This document shows positions 1 to 12,500 of a stretch of 64,000 nt of DNA, piece after piece. The first letter of the stretch is position 1; the number at the start of each line of letters is the position of its first letter. The notes beneath the pieces are model-generated. The model was not told the DNA's origin and searched no databases. It saw only the letters and a program-made list of their open reading frames with translations. A program made the position numbers and the translations under genes. Origin of the DNA: Branchiostoma lanceolatum (Eukaryota > Chordata > Leptocardii > Amphioxiformes > Branchiostomatidae); the NCBI RefSeq assembly GCF_035083965.1, contig NC_089723.1:36153193-36217192 (forward strand), written 5' to 3'.

Positions 1-390
1 AGGTGCCCATAGCATTTTATGAGGCTTGAAAACTGAAAATATTCTACTTTTTGTAATCTTTATGAAATTGACATTCAATGCCACGGTTTACCACATTTGT
101 GTGCGGATGTCTTATCAAAAGTTCTCAAAAGTGGCACAGAAATAAGCTACATGGTGATATTTTAGTTTCACGCGCCTATTGTAAATAGACCGATACCACA
201 GCCCCGCCCACCTCCGTCAAAACATAGAAATGCAAAATCAAAACATAAAAATGCAAATATTTGACGGACATGCAGTCACTCTCTCATTGATCTGCCTCAA
301 ATCAGATACCCAAACAATCTGTAGTAGACTGTTCCTAGCAAGCAGAATCTTTCTAGATGCGACAGTTCAACTCTCTTATGCGTAAGGTGC

Positions 391-447
391 CATACATTCT
401 ACCAGACTGAGTTACGATTGTCGCGCAATAAAGTTATTCTTCTTCTA
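391..447 (+). repeat. 3' end of a LINE/SINE-like repeat with TTC tail
   Basis: A segment reading GCCATACATT...TTGTCGCGCAATAAAG followed by TTCTTC repeats occurs here and again at about 36190-36241, in the same orientation. A shared 3' terminus ending in a short microsatellite is typical of non-LTR retrotransposons or SINEs mobilised by them. The element's upstream limit cannot be fixed from the window. Confidence 0.5.
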
Positions 448-618
448 TAAAATAATGTTTGGCGCGTTCCTAAAACGCCGCCACAATATGATCCAAAACA
501 CGTATTGTTTCAAAGGACGTTCGTTGTCCTTTTGCAATGCACGAAATACCTACAAGAATAAACAATCGGGTGTCACACCGCATTTTCTGAATGGAAGTTG
601 CGCTGTGTAGCGAATCCC

Positions 619-632
619 GTTGCCATGGCAAC
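619..632. promoter_or_regulatory. palindromic RFX X-box-like motif
   Basis: The 14-mer GTTGCCATGGCAAC is a perfect palindrome fitting the RFX X-box consensus GTNRCC(N)nRGYAAC with a 2-base spacer. It recurs unchanged at 14765-14778. It sits about 2.2 kb upstream of the methyltransferase start, so any target gene is uncertain; the left neighbour is outside the window. Confidence 0.35.
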
Positions 633-2467
633 GAACTAGTCTACATTTTTGAGGGGTGTTCTTATTGTTATTTTCATTGTATCATACTTTGCTGGAAATA
701 GAAGCCATTTGAAAGAAGACTAAGGTTTCAGATCGTTATAGCACGAAATCGAGCAGCCATTTGTTGTAACAGTTTATGTTGCGTTTGGTGCTGGAAAATT
801 ATGTGTCAAAAAATACAAAAACACTGACATGCCGCTAATACAGTCTGCGATATTGCAATAAACATACAGTTCCCGACTTGAAGCTCCGCTTCAAGTTAAA
901 GCTTTGTATTATACTTTGGCTCTCAAGAATCGCTAAAATCCGCACAATCTGTTCTCTCCTGAATAACATGATAGGAGGCGCCTTCAGGTTTATATTATCC
1001 ATCAGCTTGTGACAGGTCTCGAAGGCAAATACGTTGACGAACGACGGATGACGGAGAAGATAGTACTGTAAATCTTGTTTCTTTCACTGTAACTTTATGT
1101 TCACTGTTTTCACTGTCACCTCTGTACCGTGAACTTATCAACACCGTGAATAACCTGTTGTAATTATTTATGATTCCTTCACTTGCCGCCACCATGAAGT
1201 TAAAGTTCTGTGAAAATGTCCATTTTCCTTACACCATGAAATTTTGCCATCGTGAATTAACGTTACAGTATTCTTTCGTTTTGATGATTATTTACTTAAT
1301 ACATTATACTTAATGTATCATTCCTGCATTACTCCGAGTGGGTACTCTAAAAGAATCCGTGCCCAAAATAAATGCCGGCTGCATGACCGTGTGTCTATAT
1401 AGGTGTAAAATCCCTTTTAGCTAGCCCAGCCCAGAGCGTCAAACAGATGAAAGCTTGTTTGTAACTGAAGAAATTAGCAGGCAAAGTTCGGCAGCCGCGC
1501 GCGTGGTCGGAGGTACACAGCCCGGGCATTGTGTGTGATTCGGTCATACGCTTACACCTGGAAAGAGGCTTTTTGGGGGTGTAGCCAAGTACAAGTGTAG
1601 TTTGTAATTACTACTAGTATAAAAAGAGATTGTGTGTAGTGAAAATGTTGTCATTTTTTTTACATAATCTAGGGTAAATGTTCTCAACATGGAATGAAAA
1701 ACATTGGCACATTTTCTATATCTTCATTGCGAACGCACCCATGTAAAACACGTATCATAACATGTAATCCTATGGGGCGAAACAAAATCATGAATGAGAT
1801 CTTAAACCCATGCAACATGACCGTGCTGCGCAGAACAGATGCGCAGAGGTCTGTGGAGTTCGACTGATCAGTGTGATTGTCGTCAGTGGGAACATCCGGT
1901 GTCCCCATCGGTCTGTATACTTGTCTTAAAAACTGGATTTTTTTATATGTGACTGTGTGTTTTGAACCAGTATTTTAATACGTATAAAATAGGCTCGATC
2001 ATCATCATCATCATCTGACATACTGCTGTGAGTGCGTGGTCCCAACACGACTGAAGGTTTAGGGGGTGGGGGGCAAGGCCCATAGTCCGATGGTTTTAAA
2101 AATCATAACATTTGTTTGTTTGTTTCTTTCTTTGTTTGTTGCGGAGATACGTATGGGTAGCTATTGCCAGCTGTACATTTCTATATATATTGCCTGTTAA
2201 ATTTACCAGCATGTGTAGGCTAAACCACTCGAATTTCCAAGTTAAGCAACGTACGGGTCAGCCTTGTCCTTAAGTTTTAAGGACATAGTCCTTGTCCCTA
2301 AAACCAGGACAAGGTTCAATGACCGTAGTTGCTTTAATACGTAAATGAAACTGTACGTTTAAATCGGTGTTGCGTGCTGGGAGACTGGATGTCCCCAGGA
2401 CAAGTACGCTTGTAGAATGCTCAGATAAAACAACATTGAACTTTCTACTTCTTCGCTTCTTTGTGTA

Positions 2468-2612
2468 GACTCTACCGGGCTCCAGAGGTGATAGATAACA
2501 TGCCAGAGGAGTTAAGCCAGGGAGTCTCTCTCATGTTATCTGTCTATTTCGCAAATTTCGACTCCTTCCAGCCACCTCTTAAGCCTGGTAGAGGCTACTT
2601 TGTTCACGGTGC
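2468..2612. repeat. small inverted repeat, MITE-like
   Basis: Arms near 2468-2490 (CTCTACCGGGCTCCAGAGGTG) and 2588-2612 (reverse complement CCTCTACCAGGCTTAAGAGG) flank a core that itself contains GATAACATG and CATGTTATC. The size of about 145 bp and terminal symmetry suggest a MITE-like element. No coding content. Confidence 0.4.
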
Positions 2613-2811
2613 TTTGTATAGGTAGCCTGCGGGTTCAACCTTGTTAGCTATAGCCGCTCCCTAAGCTCCGCTCTCCAGGTGGCATAAAGCATGCAAGGCT
2701 GGACTCCAGGCTATTGTATCGGACCAGCACTGTAGATTGATTAAGGAGTAGCACCGTCACACATTTACTAATCATGTTTAAAATAATTATAACTTACCTC
2801 CATGCACAGCT

Positions 2812-4116
2812 ATGGATACGACGACGCCAGACCAATATTCTCAGGCTCGCCTACCCCAGAATAGCCATGGCCTGGAGGTACTACAGCGGTACATGAGGTG
2901 GGAGGGGGGCGACACTGTGCTGGATGTGGGGTGCGGCACGGGGGAGATGTCCCAGTACATGTCCCGACAGCCAGGTGTGACGTCTGTTGTAGGGTTCGAC
3001 TTATCAACTGATTATATCAGGTAATTCAAGTTGATATTGAATACAATTGTCACATGATATGTTAGCGCACCTTGTAGTTAACTTTTCGGCGATGTTTGAC
3101 GAATTTTGATGCAGTTATCCGGCATTGCTGACGATGCGCCGTGCAGATATGCGGAGTCACTAACAATGGAGTGTATGGGAACCGATTTGGGATTTTGGGA
3201 TTTCGTGCAATTAACATGAGTGTGCGTTAATCCGTTGTTCAAAGAAGTGGCTTCTGCTGTAGTAAAAACAATTCAAATCAGACTGAGTGTTGCTTTGATT
3301 CTATTTTCAGCATCGTCTTAAAAGAGGTCCAAAAGGGACAACAAAACAACTCATGCGCATGATAGAGATATTTGAAAGAAACTTGAATTTGGCAATGATT
3401 TAGTCCTAAGCTTCATTTGCATTACTTGATGAGTCTGAAGTAGATTTTCACATTCTTTGGAGTTGTACTTTTTGTCCATCGTTATCGCAATAACACACAA
3501 AACATATTTTCACAGCTATGCATCCCAGCGCAACTCGTCCGACAAGGTGTCATACCACGTAGCTAACGTCTCAGACCCATCAACCTTCAAGTCAGACTGG
3601 TCAGGTGCTTTCAGCAAGGTGGTCAATCTTGAAGTTCTACACTGGGTCCAAGACAAGCCTAAGGCGCTGAAAGCGATGCACTCCTGCTTAAAACCGCATG
3701 GGGAGCTGCTGATCGTCTGCCACGCTGATACTCATCGCTTTTGCAAAACGGTTTCCGACATGACCCTGCACCCTCGCTGGAAGGCTTACTTAAAGAGTTT
3801 CGACCCCAAACTCTACCCATGGTCTTCCGATGATTTTTACCAAGGTCACAGCCAACTTCTGGAGGAATGCGGCTTTGAGGTTCTCGCGTGTGGGCAAATC
3901 GAGCATCGTCCACAGTCATTTGAGTCAAAAGGGCAGCTGCGAGCCTTTATGCGTGTTTCCTTCGCACAACATGGACACATTCCTCAAGAATTGCACGAAG
4001 AATTCTTCGATAGCCTTGAGAAGGTAGCCATGGAGCGACAGCTCTTGTCGTTCTCTGGGGATGGATGCCCCCAAGTAGATGATGACAAGCTTGTTGTACA
4101 TGCACGCAAGGTGTAA
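2812..4116 (+). CDS. class I SAM-dependent methyltransferase, JHAMT-like
   Basis: Two exons, 2812-3020 and 3516-4116, join in phase 2 (AG|C, Ser) across a 495-bp GT-AG intron to give 269 aa. The start ATG has G at -3 and +4. Residues 36-47 (VLDVGCGTGEMS) are the glycine-rich motif I that binds S-adenosylmethionine, and VVGFDLS after strand 2 supplies the acidic residue that contacts the ribose. LEVLHWV and LKPHGELLIVCHAD match the later motifs of this fold. Length and the C-terminal half resemble the animal family annotated as juvenile hormone acid O-methyltransferase-like, which is expanded in invertebrates. The substrate in a chordate is unknown. There is no signal peptide or membrane segment, so it is probably cytosolic. 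No AATAAA lies close behind the stop. The methyltransferase fold is certain; the subfamily is a fair guess. Confidence 0.9.
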
Positions 4117-6517
4117 CCGATTTCACCGTTATAGGGAATGAAATACAAATTTCATATTGTTTCCCTTGGCTGCGATTTCTTAATTCTCTCCTCCTGTCAT
4201 TTAATGCATTTTGACCTGGCATTTCCGAAAAACATCAACAACATTCCCTAACATTGTACCGTTTTTGAAATGCAGAGTTAAAACAGGTGACAATTTGCTC
4301 TGTTTGTGTTCACTTCTGTGTGGCCACATAAGATGTTTGTTGCCGTGATGATAAACTGTCAATGTACATTATCGGAAGAGGATTAATTTGATGCTTGTTG
4401 TAACGTAATGATGATGTTACTTTAAAGCCGCTAATGATATTTGGTGATGCTACATGCTACGTGCAACAAGTGACGTAAAAGCAAAGTCTGATGTCATTGC
4501 GATTCTTTTTTTCTCTCTTTATTGGTTTTTCCAAAACAAATTGCGAATTCAAATACTAACAGGATATAGACATACATGAGTCACAACAAAAGCCAAATAA
4601 AAACCGAAACAATATGTACATGTGCAGCACAATACACTTACAGATAATCATAGCCTCCCTTATGAATATTAATTGTAAAATGTAAACAACATTGTTTAAG
4701 TTTATGATTAGAGATCATTATTTCCTTACATCTATATCATTGCAATAGTTTTAAATAGTAGTAAACCATAGTATCAATAGCATAATGTAATTACATGAAA
4801 TTGAGGACTGGAATTTTCATGCGATTCTTAGTTTCTAGTTTTTATATGTAGAACCTGAACATACATGTATTGTACATTATCATATAGCCAGATGACGTCG
4901 ACCAATCAGAAGTCCTCATTGCATATCGGTTATGACGCCGTAATGTCATAGATGTGCCACAAGTGGTTAAAAGTGAATCTCAACTGGTGAATAATGATGT
5001 TGATCAATCAGAAGGAGTTGTTCACATAACATTGACCAATCGGAAGGACACACAGAAGGGAAGAAATGCTGAGAGTAGAGTAGAATAGATCTGAAAAAGA
5101 TTTAACATGCCAAGATTGCAATGTTATCAAATATTCCCAGTGGAAATTATGGTTTCAAGTTGAAATCTAAAATCTAAGGTACAAAAAGGACAAATGTAAA
5201 CTTTCAAATGTAAGCTTTGAAGAATGGAACAAATTTATTTACAAGTATAGAATTAAAGGATCTATGCGTCATACAGGAATGTGTTACCCTTGTGTGGGTC
5301 AGTTTGAATAGACTATATGATAATAACCTTAATGACCCGCCTATTCCTCGGTGTATATGGTGTCATAACGCCTGTTCATTTGCTATAACCACCTCATAAA
5401 ACCCGATTCATAAAATATGATTTATTCAGTGGATATAGCAAATGACCAGGTGTTATGACACCATATACACCGAGGGATAGGTGAGTCATTAACCCTTAAT
5501 TACCGTCATCGAATAATTGATTTACTGGCAGTTCTACAAGCTATCTAATCACTTTATTTAGTTTACAACGTATGACTGTATTTTTATCAGAATATCCATA
5601 AAACTTGCAGCCAGCTGCTGTAAAAATCGTTGTTGTCGTTTTATTTGCCACATACTTGGAAAGACCAAAGATGGCAGGTCCAGCCGATCCCCCCAAGCTG
5701 CAAAAGGAGAGAGGGCCCATTACTGAAAAGGCACCAACATGCTGCATACGCTATTTCAGGCTGCCATACACGTCATAACTAGTTCGTATATCTATTGGTT
5801 TGGCTGTACAAGCTACAAATTGATAACGTTTAGTAGACGTTTCAGCAGGAAATGGAACCGAAGGGTTTTCCCTCAGTAAACGCATAGAAGCACAGTGCCT
5901 TTAAAATGTAAAATATAATTATTCCAGGTATCAGACTGGAAGAAATGCTAATTTAAGGTGACAAATGTCAGACCAGTCGTCTGCTGACCTTTTCCACTGG
6001 TAAACGATTACAGGTCAAATAGATTGCACTAGCACGTAGTTAGCAGAACTTGTTTTTATCCCCGTCGGCGTATTGTGCCTTGTGCACGACGCCACCGAAC
6101 ATGTTTTATCCCCCTAGGCTTGATCTTCTAATCTTCTACCTGAAACAAGGCTACAGATGTGTTTTTGTAGATGCTTGATAAACCTTGAAAGCTCTAATCT
6201 AGAAAAAAAAGATCAAGAAAGCAGTTTTTTAAAACAAACCTAAGTGTAGAGTACTGGACAGAAGAAAAATGTATATACTATCTATCCATGGTCGACAAAA
6301 GTGTTTGACAATGTTTCATTAGGCTATTTTCTGTAGGTTGTAGCGAGTCAAAACAGAAGTGGCCGGCCTGCGTCAAGTCAAGGACATTTCCTTGTGAAGT
6401 CAGTTCTTTATTTAGTGCTTAGCAGAGACTGTAAGATGCAGGACTCGTGTCTTCGCCATTAGTTCTCTGTACAGTCGCGAGTTACCGTTCAGCAAAATAA
6501 ACCGTTTGACTTTGAAT
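4117..6517. other. intergenic between methyltransferase and ADGR
   Basis: No exon recognised. The stretch contains a hairpin-forming element at 5325-5495 and three degenerate CCAATCAGAAGG-like motifs between about 4890 and 5050. The last 150 bases before 6518 should be the promoter and 5' UTR of the adhesion GPCR; no clear TATA box is visible. Confidence 0.5.
5325..5495. repeat. foldback (inverted repeat) element
   Basis: The arm at 5325-5386 (containing CTCGGTGTATATGGTGTCAT) is repeated as its reverse complement at 5434-5495 with few mismatches, separated by about 47 bases. It begins and ends in TTAATGAC/GTCATTAA. This is a small MITE-like hairpin without coding capacity. Confidence 0.6.
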
Positions 6518-9500
6518 ATGCCAGTGACATGGACCTATGTTTTCGGGACGCTTGTTTTGCTTCTACTCTTCAATGGCAGCGCCATTTTGGGACAAGGTAA
6601 GCCATCATTTTTCATGTAGTTAATCACCTGTACACCTTTCTAGTATCCTATTAGTTTTTCGTAGTTGTCAGGATGATACCTTCTTGAGACGAGCGCCACA
6701 GCTGACTATTTGGATGGGTTCAATTTACAAATGGCTATAATTTTATTCAGGGTCGAAATTTGTTTTTACTGTGTTCTTCTGTTTATATTTTTAGACGTTA
6801 TCTATTTGTATTATCTATTTCGTCGACGGTGCGATTAACCCTTCATTAAAAAAGGCATGTTACTTATTTTGACTCTGCGTCAGCCAGAAACCCTATTGTT
6901 GATAGTGGAGCAAAGAAGCAACAAGTGAATTTAGTGTCGAAATTTGTTTTCGCCGTGTGTTCTTCCGTTTATTTGTATGAACCTTCATCTATTTGTATCA
7001 TCTATTTTGTATACAGCGCGGCCAATGCTTCAAATAAACAAGACACGTTGCTTTTTTTAACCAACATCAGACAGAAACCACAATAGCAGAACAGAAAAGT
7101 ATAGGCAGTCCGACAAATTTACCACTTCCTTCTCATGCGAATATGATGGCGTCATTCCAAAGCAAAACGTCACACCAGGAAACGGTGTCAGGCTGCCGTG
7201 GTCGCGTATGTCTCTTCCCCTTCTTGGTAGTTTTTATGAATGGATGAATGAATTTCTTTTCTTTGACCCATAGCATCAAAGTAGGACGAGCCAAAATGTC
7301 AGACGTGTGTCAGAGCAAATTGTTTTTGTATGAAAAGAGATTGAATTTGGCACAACATCATCGGCGCACATATCTTATCTAGATTAGACATCAACTCAGT
7401 CGGTCATGCAAATCTGAACAACAAATTGAGATATTTCAGTCTCAAGAGCATCGGTGTGTGCATTTACCTTCATGCCAAATTTTAACTCATTTCATACTTT
7501 TAAATACGGATATACCTGTAACAGTTACGTAGAAATAGACTTCACACATAACACTATTTCTACATTTCTAAAAGGGGGGGGTGCTATAATGGTATTTCAT
7601 ACATAACACTATTTCTAAAAAAAGGGGTCCTATAATAGTAGTTAGATAATCTTTGCCTCTGTTATGGATTTGCCTGTGTTACACAATCTCTCACTGCCAT
7701 GGGGCTAATTGGCCCCCTCGCTAGTGAGTCAGGTAGGTCGCTGGGCTCAAAGTAATTGGCGTGTGTTACATTCTGTTTTTAAAGCCAAACAAATCTAACC
7801 CGGGGCAGATTGTGAAGGGATTGCTCCTACTTTGAGCTGCCCAGCAGTTAGAGGGGTGAATTAGCCCCCATAACCACATAAGTTCATAAAAGGATTAGAT
7901 CTTCTGCCTGCCTAGAACAACAGCAAGGGAAAGATTACCATGATGAATGTCAGAGAATTCAATTTTTTTCTGTACTGTTTTTCCTAGGAACATAATCAAG
8001 CCATGCAGAACGACTCAGATATCTATCAAAATGTCACATAATCCAATGAAGTTTTAATCAGATAAGATCCCTTGGATAATTAAGACAATGCTATCTACAA
8101 CTTCCAGTTTTGGGGAAGTCAACCTTGTTCAAATTTTCAAACTTTAAAATCAGCCCTGTCAACGTTGTGTAGCAGTCCACGTTGTGCCAGAGTGTCTAAA
8201 TGTATCTAAATTTCCTAAGTCTTCCCCACATTAGCCTTGGTAGCTGTGTGTCTAGAAAAATGACTTATGCATCTACTTGAAGAAACCAGGAATTAGACTG
8301 GGGCTCTGTAGAACAGTACCTATAACTGCAAGCCAATGTCTCAAACTAAATAGCAAGCCAGTGTTGTCATTACTTATTGGCTAACTGTCCTTCCGGATTA
8401 GACAAGCTAACATCTTTATGTGTAGCCATACTTCAATTTCGTATCTGTTGTCTCAAGATTTCAGACATGACTTGAAGAGTTTTATAGTCGAAGCTAGGTA
8501 ACGTTACTCATTTTCACCTGAGTGAATTAAAAGTAAAAAAAGTCGTGTCAACTACCTTTCCCAAGGCCATGTTATGGGATCGAACACAGGACCCTGGATT
8601 GTGGGCCACACGTTGCCACCGTTATATTCTGATTACGTATCTGTTGTATGCTGAACAAACATTGATTATGTTAGAACTATAACCTTATTGTAGCTTCATC
8701 ATGACACGAAAACAGCGGTTAAGTCTGTGAACCGTGAAATGCCACATTCACTTGTCCATTTTGCTGGTATGCACTTGTGTAAAAACAAATGGGCAAAATA
8801 ATTTACGGGCAATATTCCGATAACTGGTGATATCAAAAACATCAGTATGTCAGTGGAGGCCCGACAGGCACACGCCTGTGTGCTCAATATCTGCCTGGCG
8901 CTCCACTATGTATTGTCTTGTTGCCATTTTTTAGATAAAGAAATCAGTGGGTCAATGTTTTCGACGAAAATACAATTTCGATCGTTTTTGGAGATGCATA
9001 GCATTTTACACGATTTCCATGGAGGCACATTAACTACCATCCCAATATGTCAATACAGACATCGACGACTGTGCTTCTGTTACCTGTCAAAATGGTGGCA
9101 CTTGCGTTGACGGCATCAATAGCTACATCTGTGATTGTGCTGCTGGCTATGATGGAGACCATTGTGAAAATGGTAGGTACTCCTATCATAACAATTCAAT
9201 CATTGTTTGAAAGGATTCTCATAGGCTTGACTACAAAATACACGACTATGTCTTAACGACGTTTTACAGTCATCTAATCTTTCACTAGAATTTTCTCATA
9301 TTAGCACATTACAACAGCTTTGTTGTCGACGAAAATACAATTTTGATCGTTTTTTGAGATGCATTGTATTTTATAAGACACATTAACTACCATCCCAAAA
9401 TGTCAATACAGACATTGACGACTGTGCTTCTGTGACCTGTCAAAATGGCGGCACTTGCGTTGATGGCGTCGACAGCTATGGCTGTGATTGTGTCGCTGGC

Positions 9501-12500
9501 TATGATGGAGACCATTGTGAAAATGGTAAGTACTCCTATCATAACGGTTCAATGATTGTTTAAAAGATTTGTCATAGACTTTACTACAAAATATACGACT
9601 ATGTCCTAACGACGTTTTAGTGTCATTTAAGCTTTCACTTGAATTTTCTCGTATTGGCGGATTACAACAGCTTTGTCATCGACGAAAATAACATTTTGAT
9701 CATTTTGGGAGATGCATAGATATTTACACGATTTTCCTGGAGACACATTAACTGCCATCCCAATATGTCAATACAGACATCAACGACTGTGCTTCTGTTA
9801 CCTGTCAAAATGGCGGCACTTGCCTTGACGGCGTCGACAGCTACACCTGTGATTGTGTTGCTGGCTATGATGGAGACCATTGTGAAAATGGTAAGTACTC
9901 CTATCATAACAATTCAGTCATTGTTTGAAAGGATTCTCATAGACTTCACTACAAAATACACGACTATGTCCTAACGACGTTTTAGTGTCATCTAATCTTT
10001 CACTAGAATTTTCTCATATTAGCACATTACAACAGCTTTGTTTTTATTGTTTATTGTCTATTGTTTATTTGCATGTGTACAATATAAAACAAAGATAAAT
10101 AGAGCAAAGAATACATGCAGGGGAGGCTAGAAGCCTATAAGGCTTTTCGGTTGCCTCCCCTAAACTACACAAATGGAATTTTTACAAAATTATATATTAT
10201 CAAAACTAAGAAAAATTAACGAAAGAAGAAATTGGAATTGTAACATAAATCCTAATGAAACAAATTAAAATAATAGAAATTACAAAGTGAATTTTGAGTT
10301 GTAAACATAATAAGTATTATAATGAATAACAATCTATAAAGAAATAAGTCAAAATTATACAAAAATAACAATCATATGAAACATTCTGTCATCAGATACC
10401 AAAGGAAAAGTGGAAAACAAGGAAAACAAACAAATCAGGAGAAAGTAATACTAGGATGTTCTATGATATCTATCTTTAAAAGTTTTTTGAAACTGGGCAA
10501 GGACGAACAGGACTGTAGAATTTGGCTGAGTTTATTCCATACGGCGGGGCCTCTAAACATTATTGTATGTTGTTTTTGACTAGTTTTTGTCATGATTGGT
10601 CTTAAAAGATTATGTTGTCTCGTATAGTGGTGATGGATATCTGAGTTGAAATTTAAAAGACCTTTGTATTGTTCAGGTAGGGAAGAGCTATTATGGACAA
10701 TTTTATGGACAAATAAGGCAATTTGAAATGTATTGATTTCAAATACAGTCATAACAATTAAATCACTAAACAGAGCTGCTGTGTGTGCTGTGAATAAAGC
10801 ATTGGCTGCTATTCGTACAAAGCGCTTTTGAAGGAGGTAAACAGGATTGATGGATGTTGTGTACGTACTACCCCAAATTATGTTGCAATAAGTTAGATAA
10901 GGGTAAATCAAACTGTAATAAAGAACCATGAATGTGTTTCGTGACAGCAAAGATTTGACTTTTCTTATGATGCCTATGTTTTTGGAAATTCTTTTGCAAA
11001 CAAAATCAATTTGGTTCTTCCATGAAATTTTCTCGTCTATAATTATGCCCAAAAAACGGGTGTGACTTACTTGATTGATAGCATTGTCATTAATATAGAT
11101 CCTAGCCTTTTCTTTATCGTATTTCTCGTTCCTTCCTACAAAGAACAAAAAAAAATGTTGTCGACGAAAATACAATTTTGATCGTTTTTTGAGATGCATT
11201 GTATTTTATAAGATTTTCATGGAGACACATTAACTACCATCCCAATATGTCAATACAGACATCGACGACTGTGCTTCTGTGACCTGTCAAAATGGCGGCA
11301 CTTGCGTTGACGGCGTCGACAGCTACGCATGTGATTGTGCTCCTGGCTATGATGGAGACCATTGTGAAAATGGTAAGTAATCCTAATATAACGGTAAAGT
11401 CGTTTTCTATTTAAGATTTCCCATAGCCTTTTCTACAAAATACACGTCTATTTCCTAGCTACGCTCTACTGTCATTCACCTAAGAACAGGAATTTTCTCG
11501 CATCAGTGCCAGTGGATCCCAAAACCTTTTCTTATCGACGACAAAACAATTTCGATCGTATTGGGAGATGCATTAAAGTTTACATGATTTTCCTGGAGAC
11601 ACATTAACTGCCATCGCAATATGTCAATACAGACATTGACGACTGTACATCTGTGACCTGTCAAAATGGCGGCACTTGCGTTGACGGCGTCGACAGCTAC
11701 GCCTGTGATTGTGTTGCTGGCTATGATGGAGACCATTGTGAAAATGGTAGGTACTCCTATCATAACGGTATTTTTTCCGATTTCTAAGAGCCCTCTCTAC
11801 AAAACACACGACTATGTCCTAGTTACGTTTTACGGTCATTCAGTTATTAGCTGCAAAGCTCCCGTATCAGTGGATCACAACAATCTTCTTAACGACGAAA
11901 ATACAATTTCTAAAATTTTGGGAGATGCATAGCATTTGTACACGATTTTTCTGGAGGCACATTCACTGCTATACCAATAATATGTCAATACAGACATCGA
12001 CGACTGTGCATCTGTGACCTGTCAAAATGGCGGCACTTGCGTTGACGGCGTCGATAGCTACGCCTGTGATTGTGTTGCTGGCTATGATGGAGACCATTGT
12101 GAAAATGGTAGGTACTCCTATCATAACGGTATTTTTTCCGATTTCTAAGAGCCCTCTCGACAAAACACACGACTATGTCCTAGTTACGTTTGTACGGTCA
12201 TTCAGTTATTAGCTGCAAAGCTCTCTTATCAGTGGATCACAACAATCTTCTTAACGACGAAAATGCAATCTCTAAAATTTTGGGAGGTGCATAGCATTTG
12301 TACACGATTTTTCTGGAGGCACATTCACTGCTATACCAATATGTCAATACAGACATCGACGACTGTGCTTCTGTGACCTGTCAAAATGGCGGCACTTGCG
12401 TTGATGGTGTTGACAGCTACGTCTGTGATTGTGTTGCTGGCTATGATGGAGACCATTGTGAAAATGGTAGGTACTCCTATCATAGCGGTATTTTGTTTTC

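Larger units (their letters stand above)
1..2811. other. intergenic, no gene recognised
   Basis: I see no coding exon here. The stretch holds the 3' end of a retroelement near 391-447, a perfect palindromic X-box-like motif at 619-632, a small inverted repeat at 2468-2612 and otherwise unremarkable AT-rich DNA. The promoter and 5' UTR of the methyltransferase gene should lie in its last few hundred bases, but no TATA box stands out. Confidence 0.6.
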
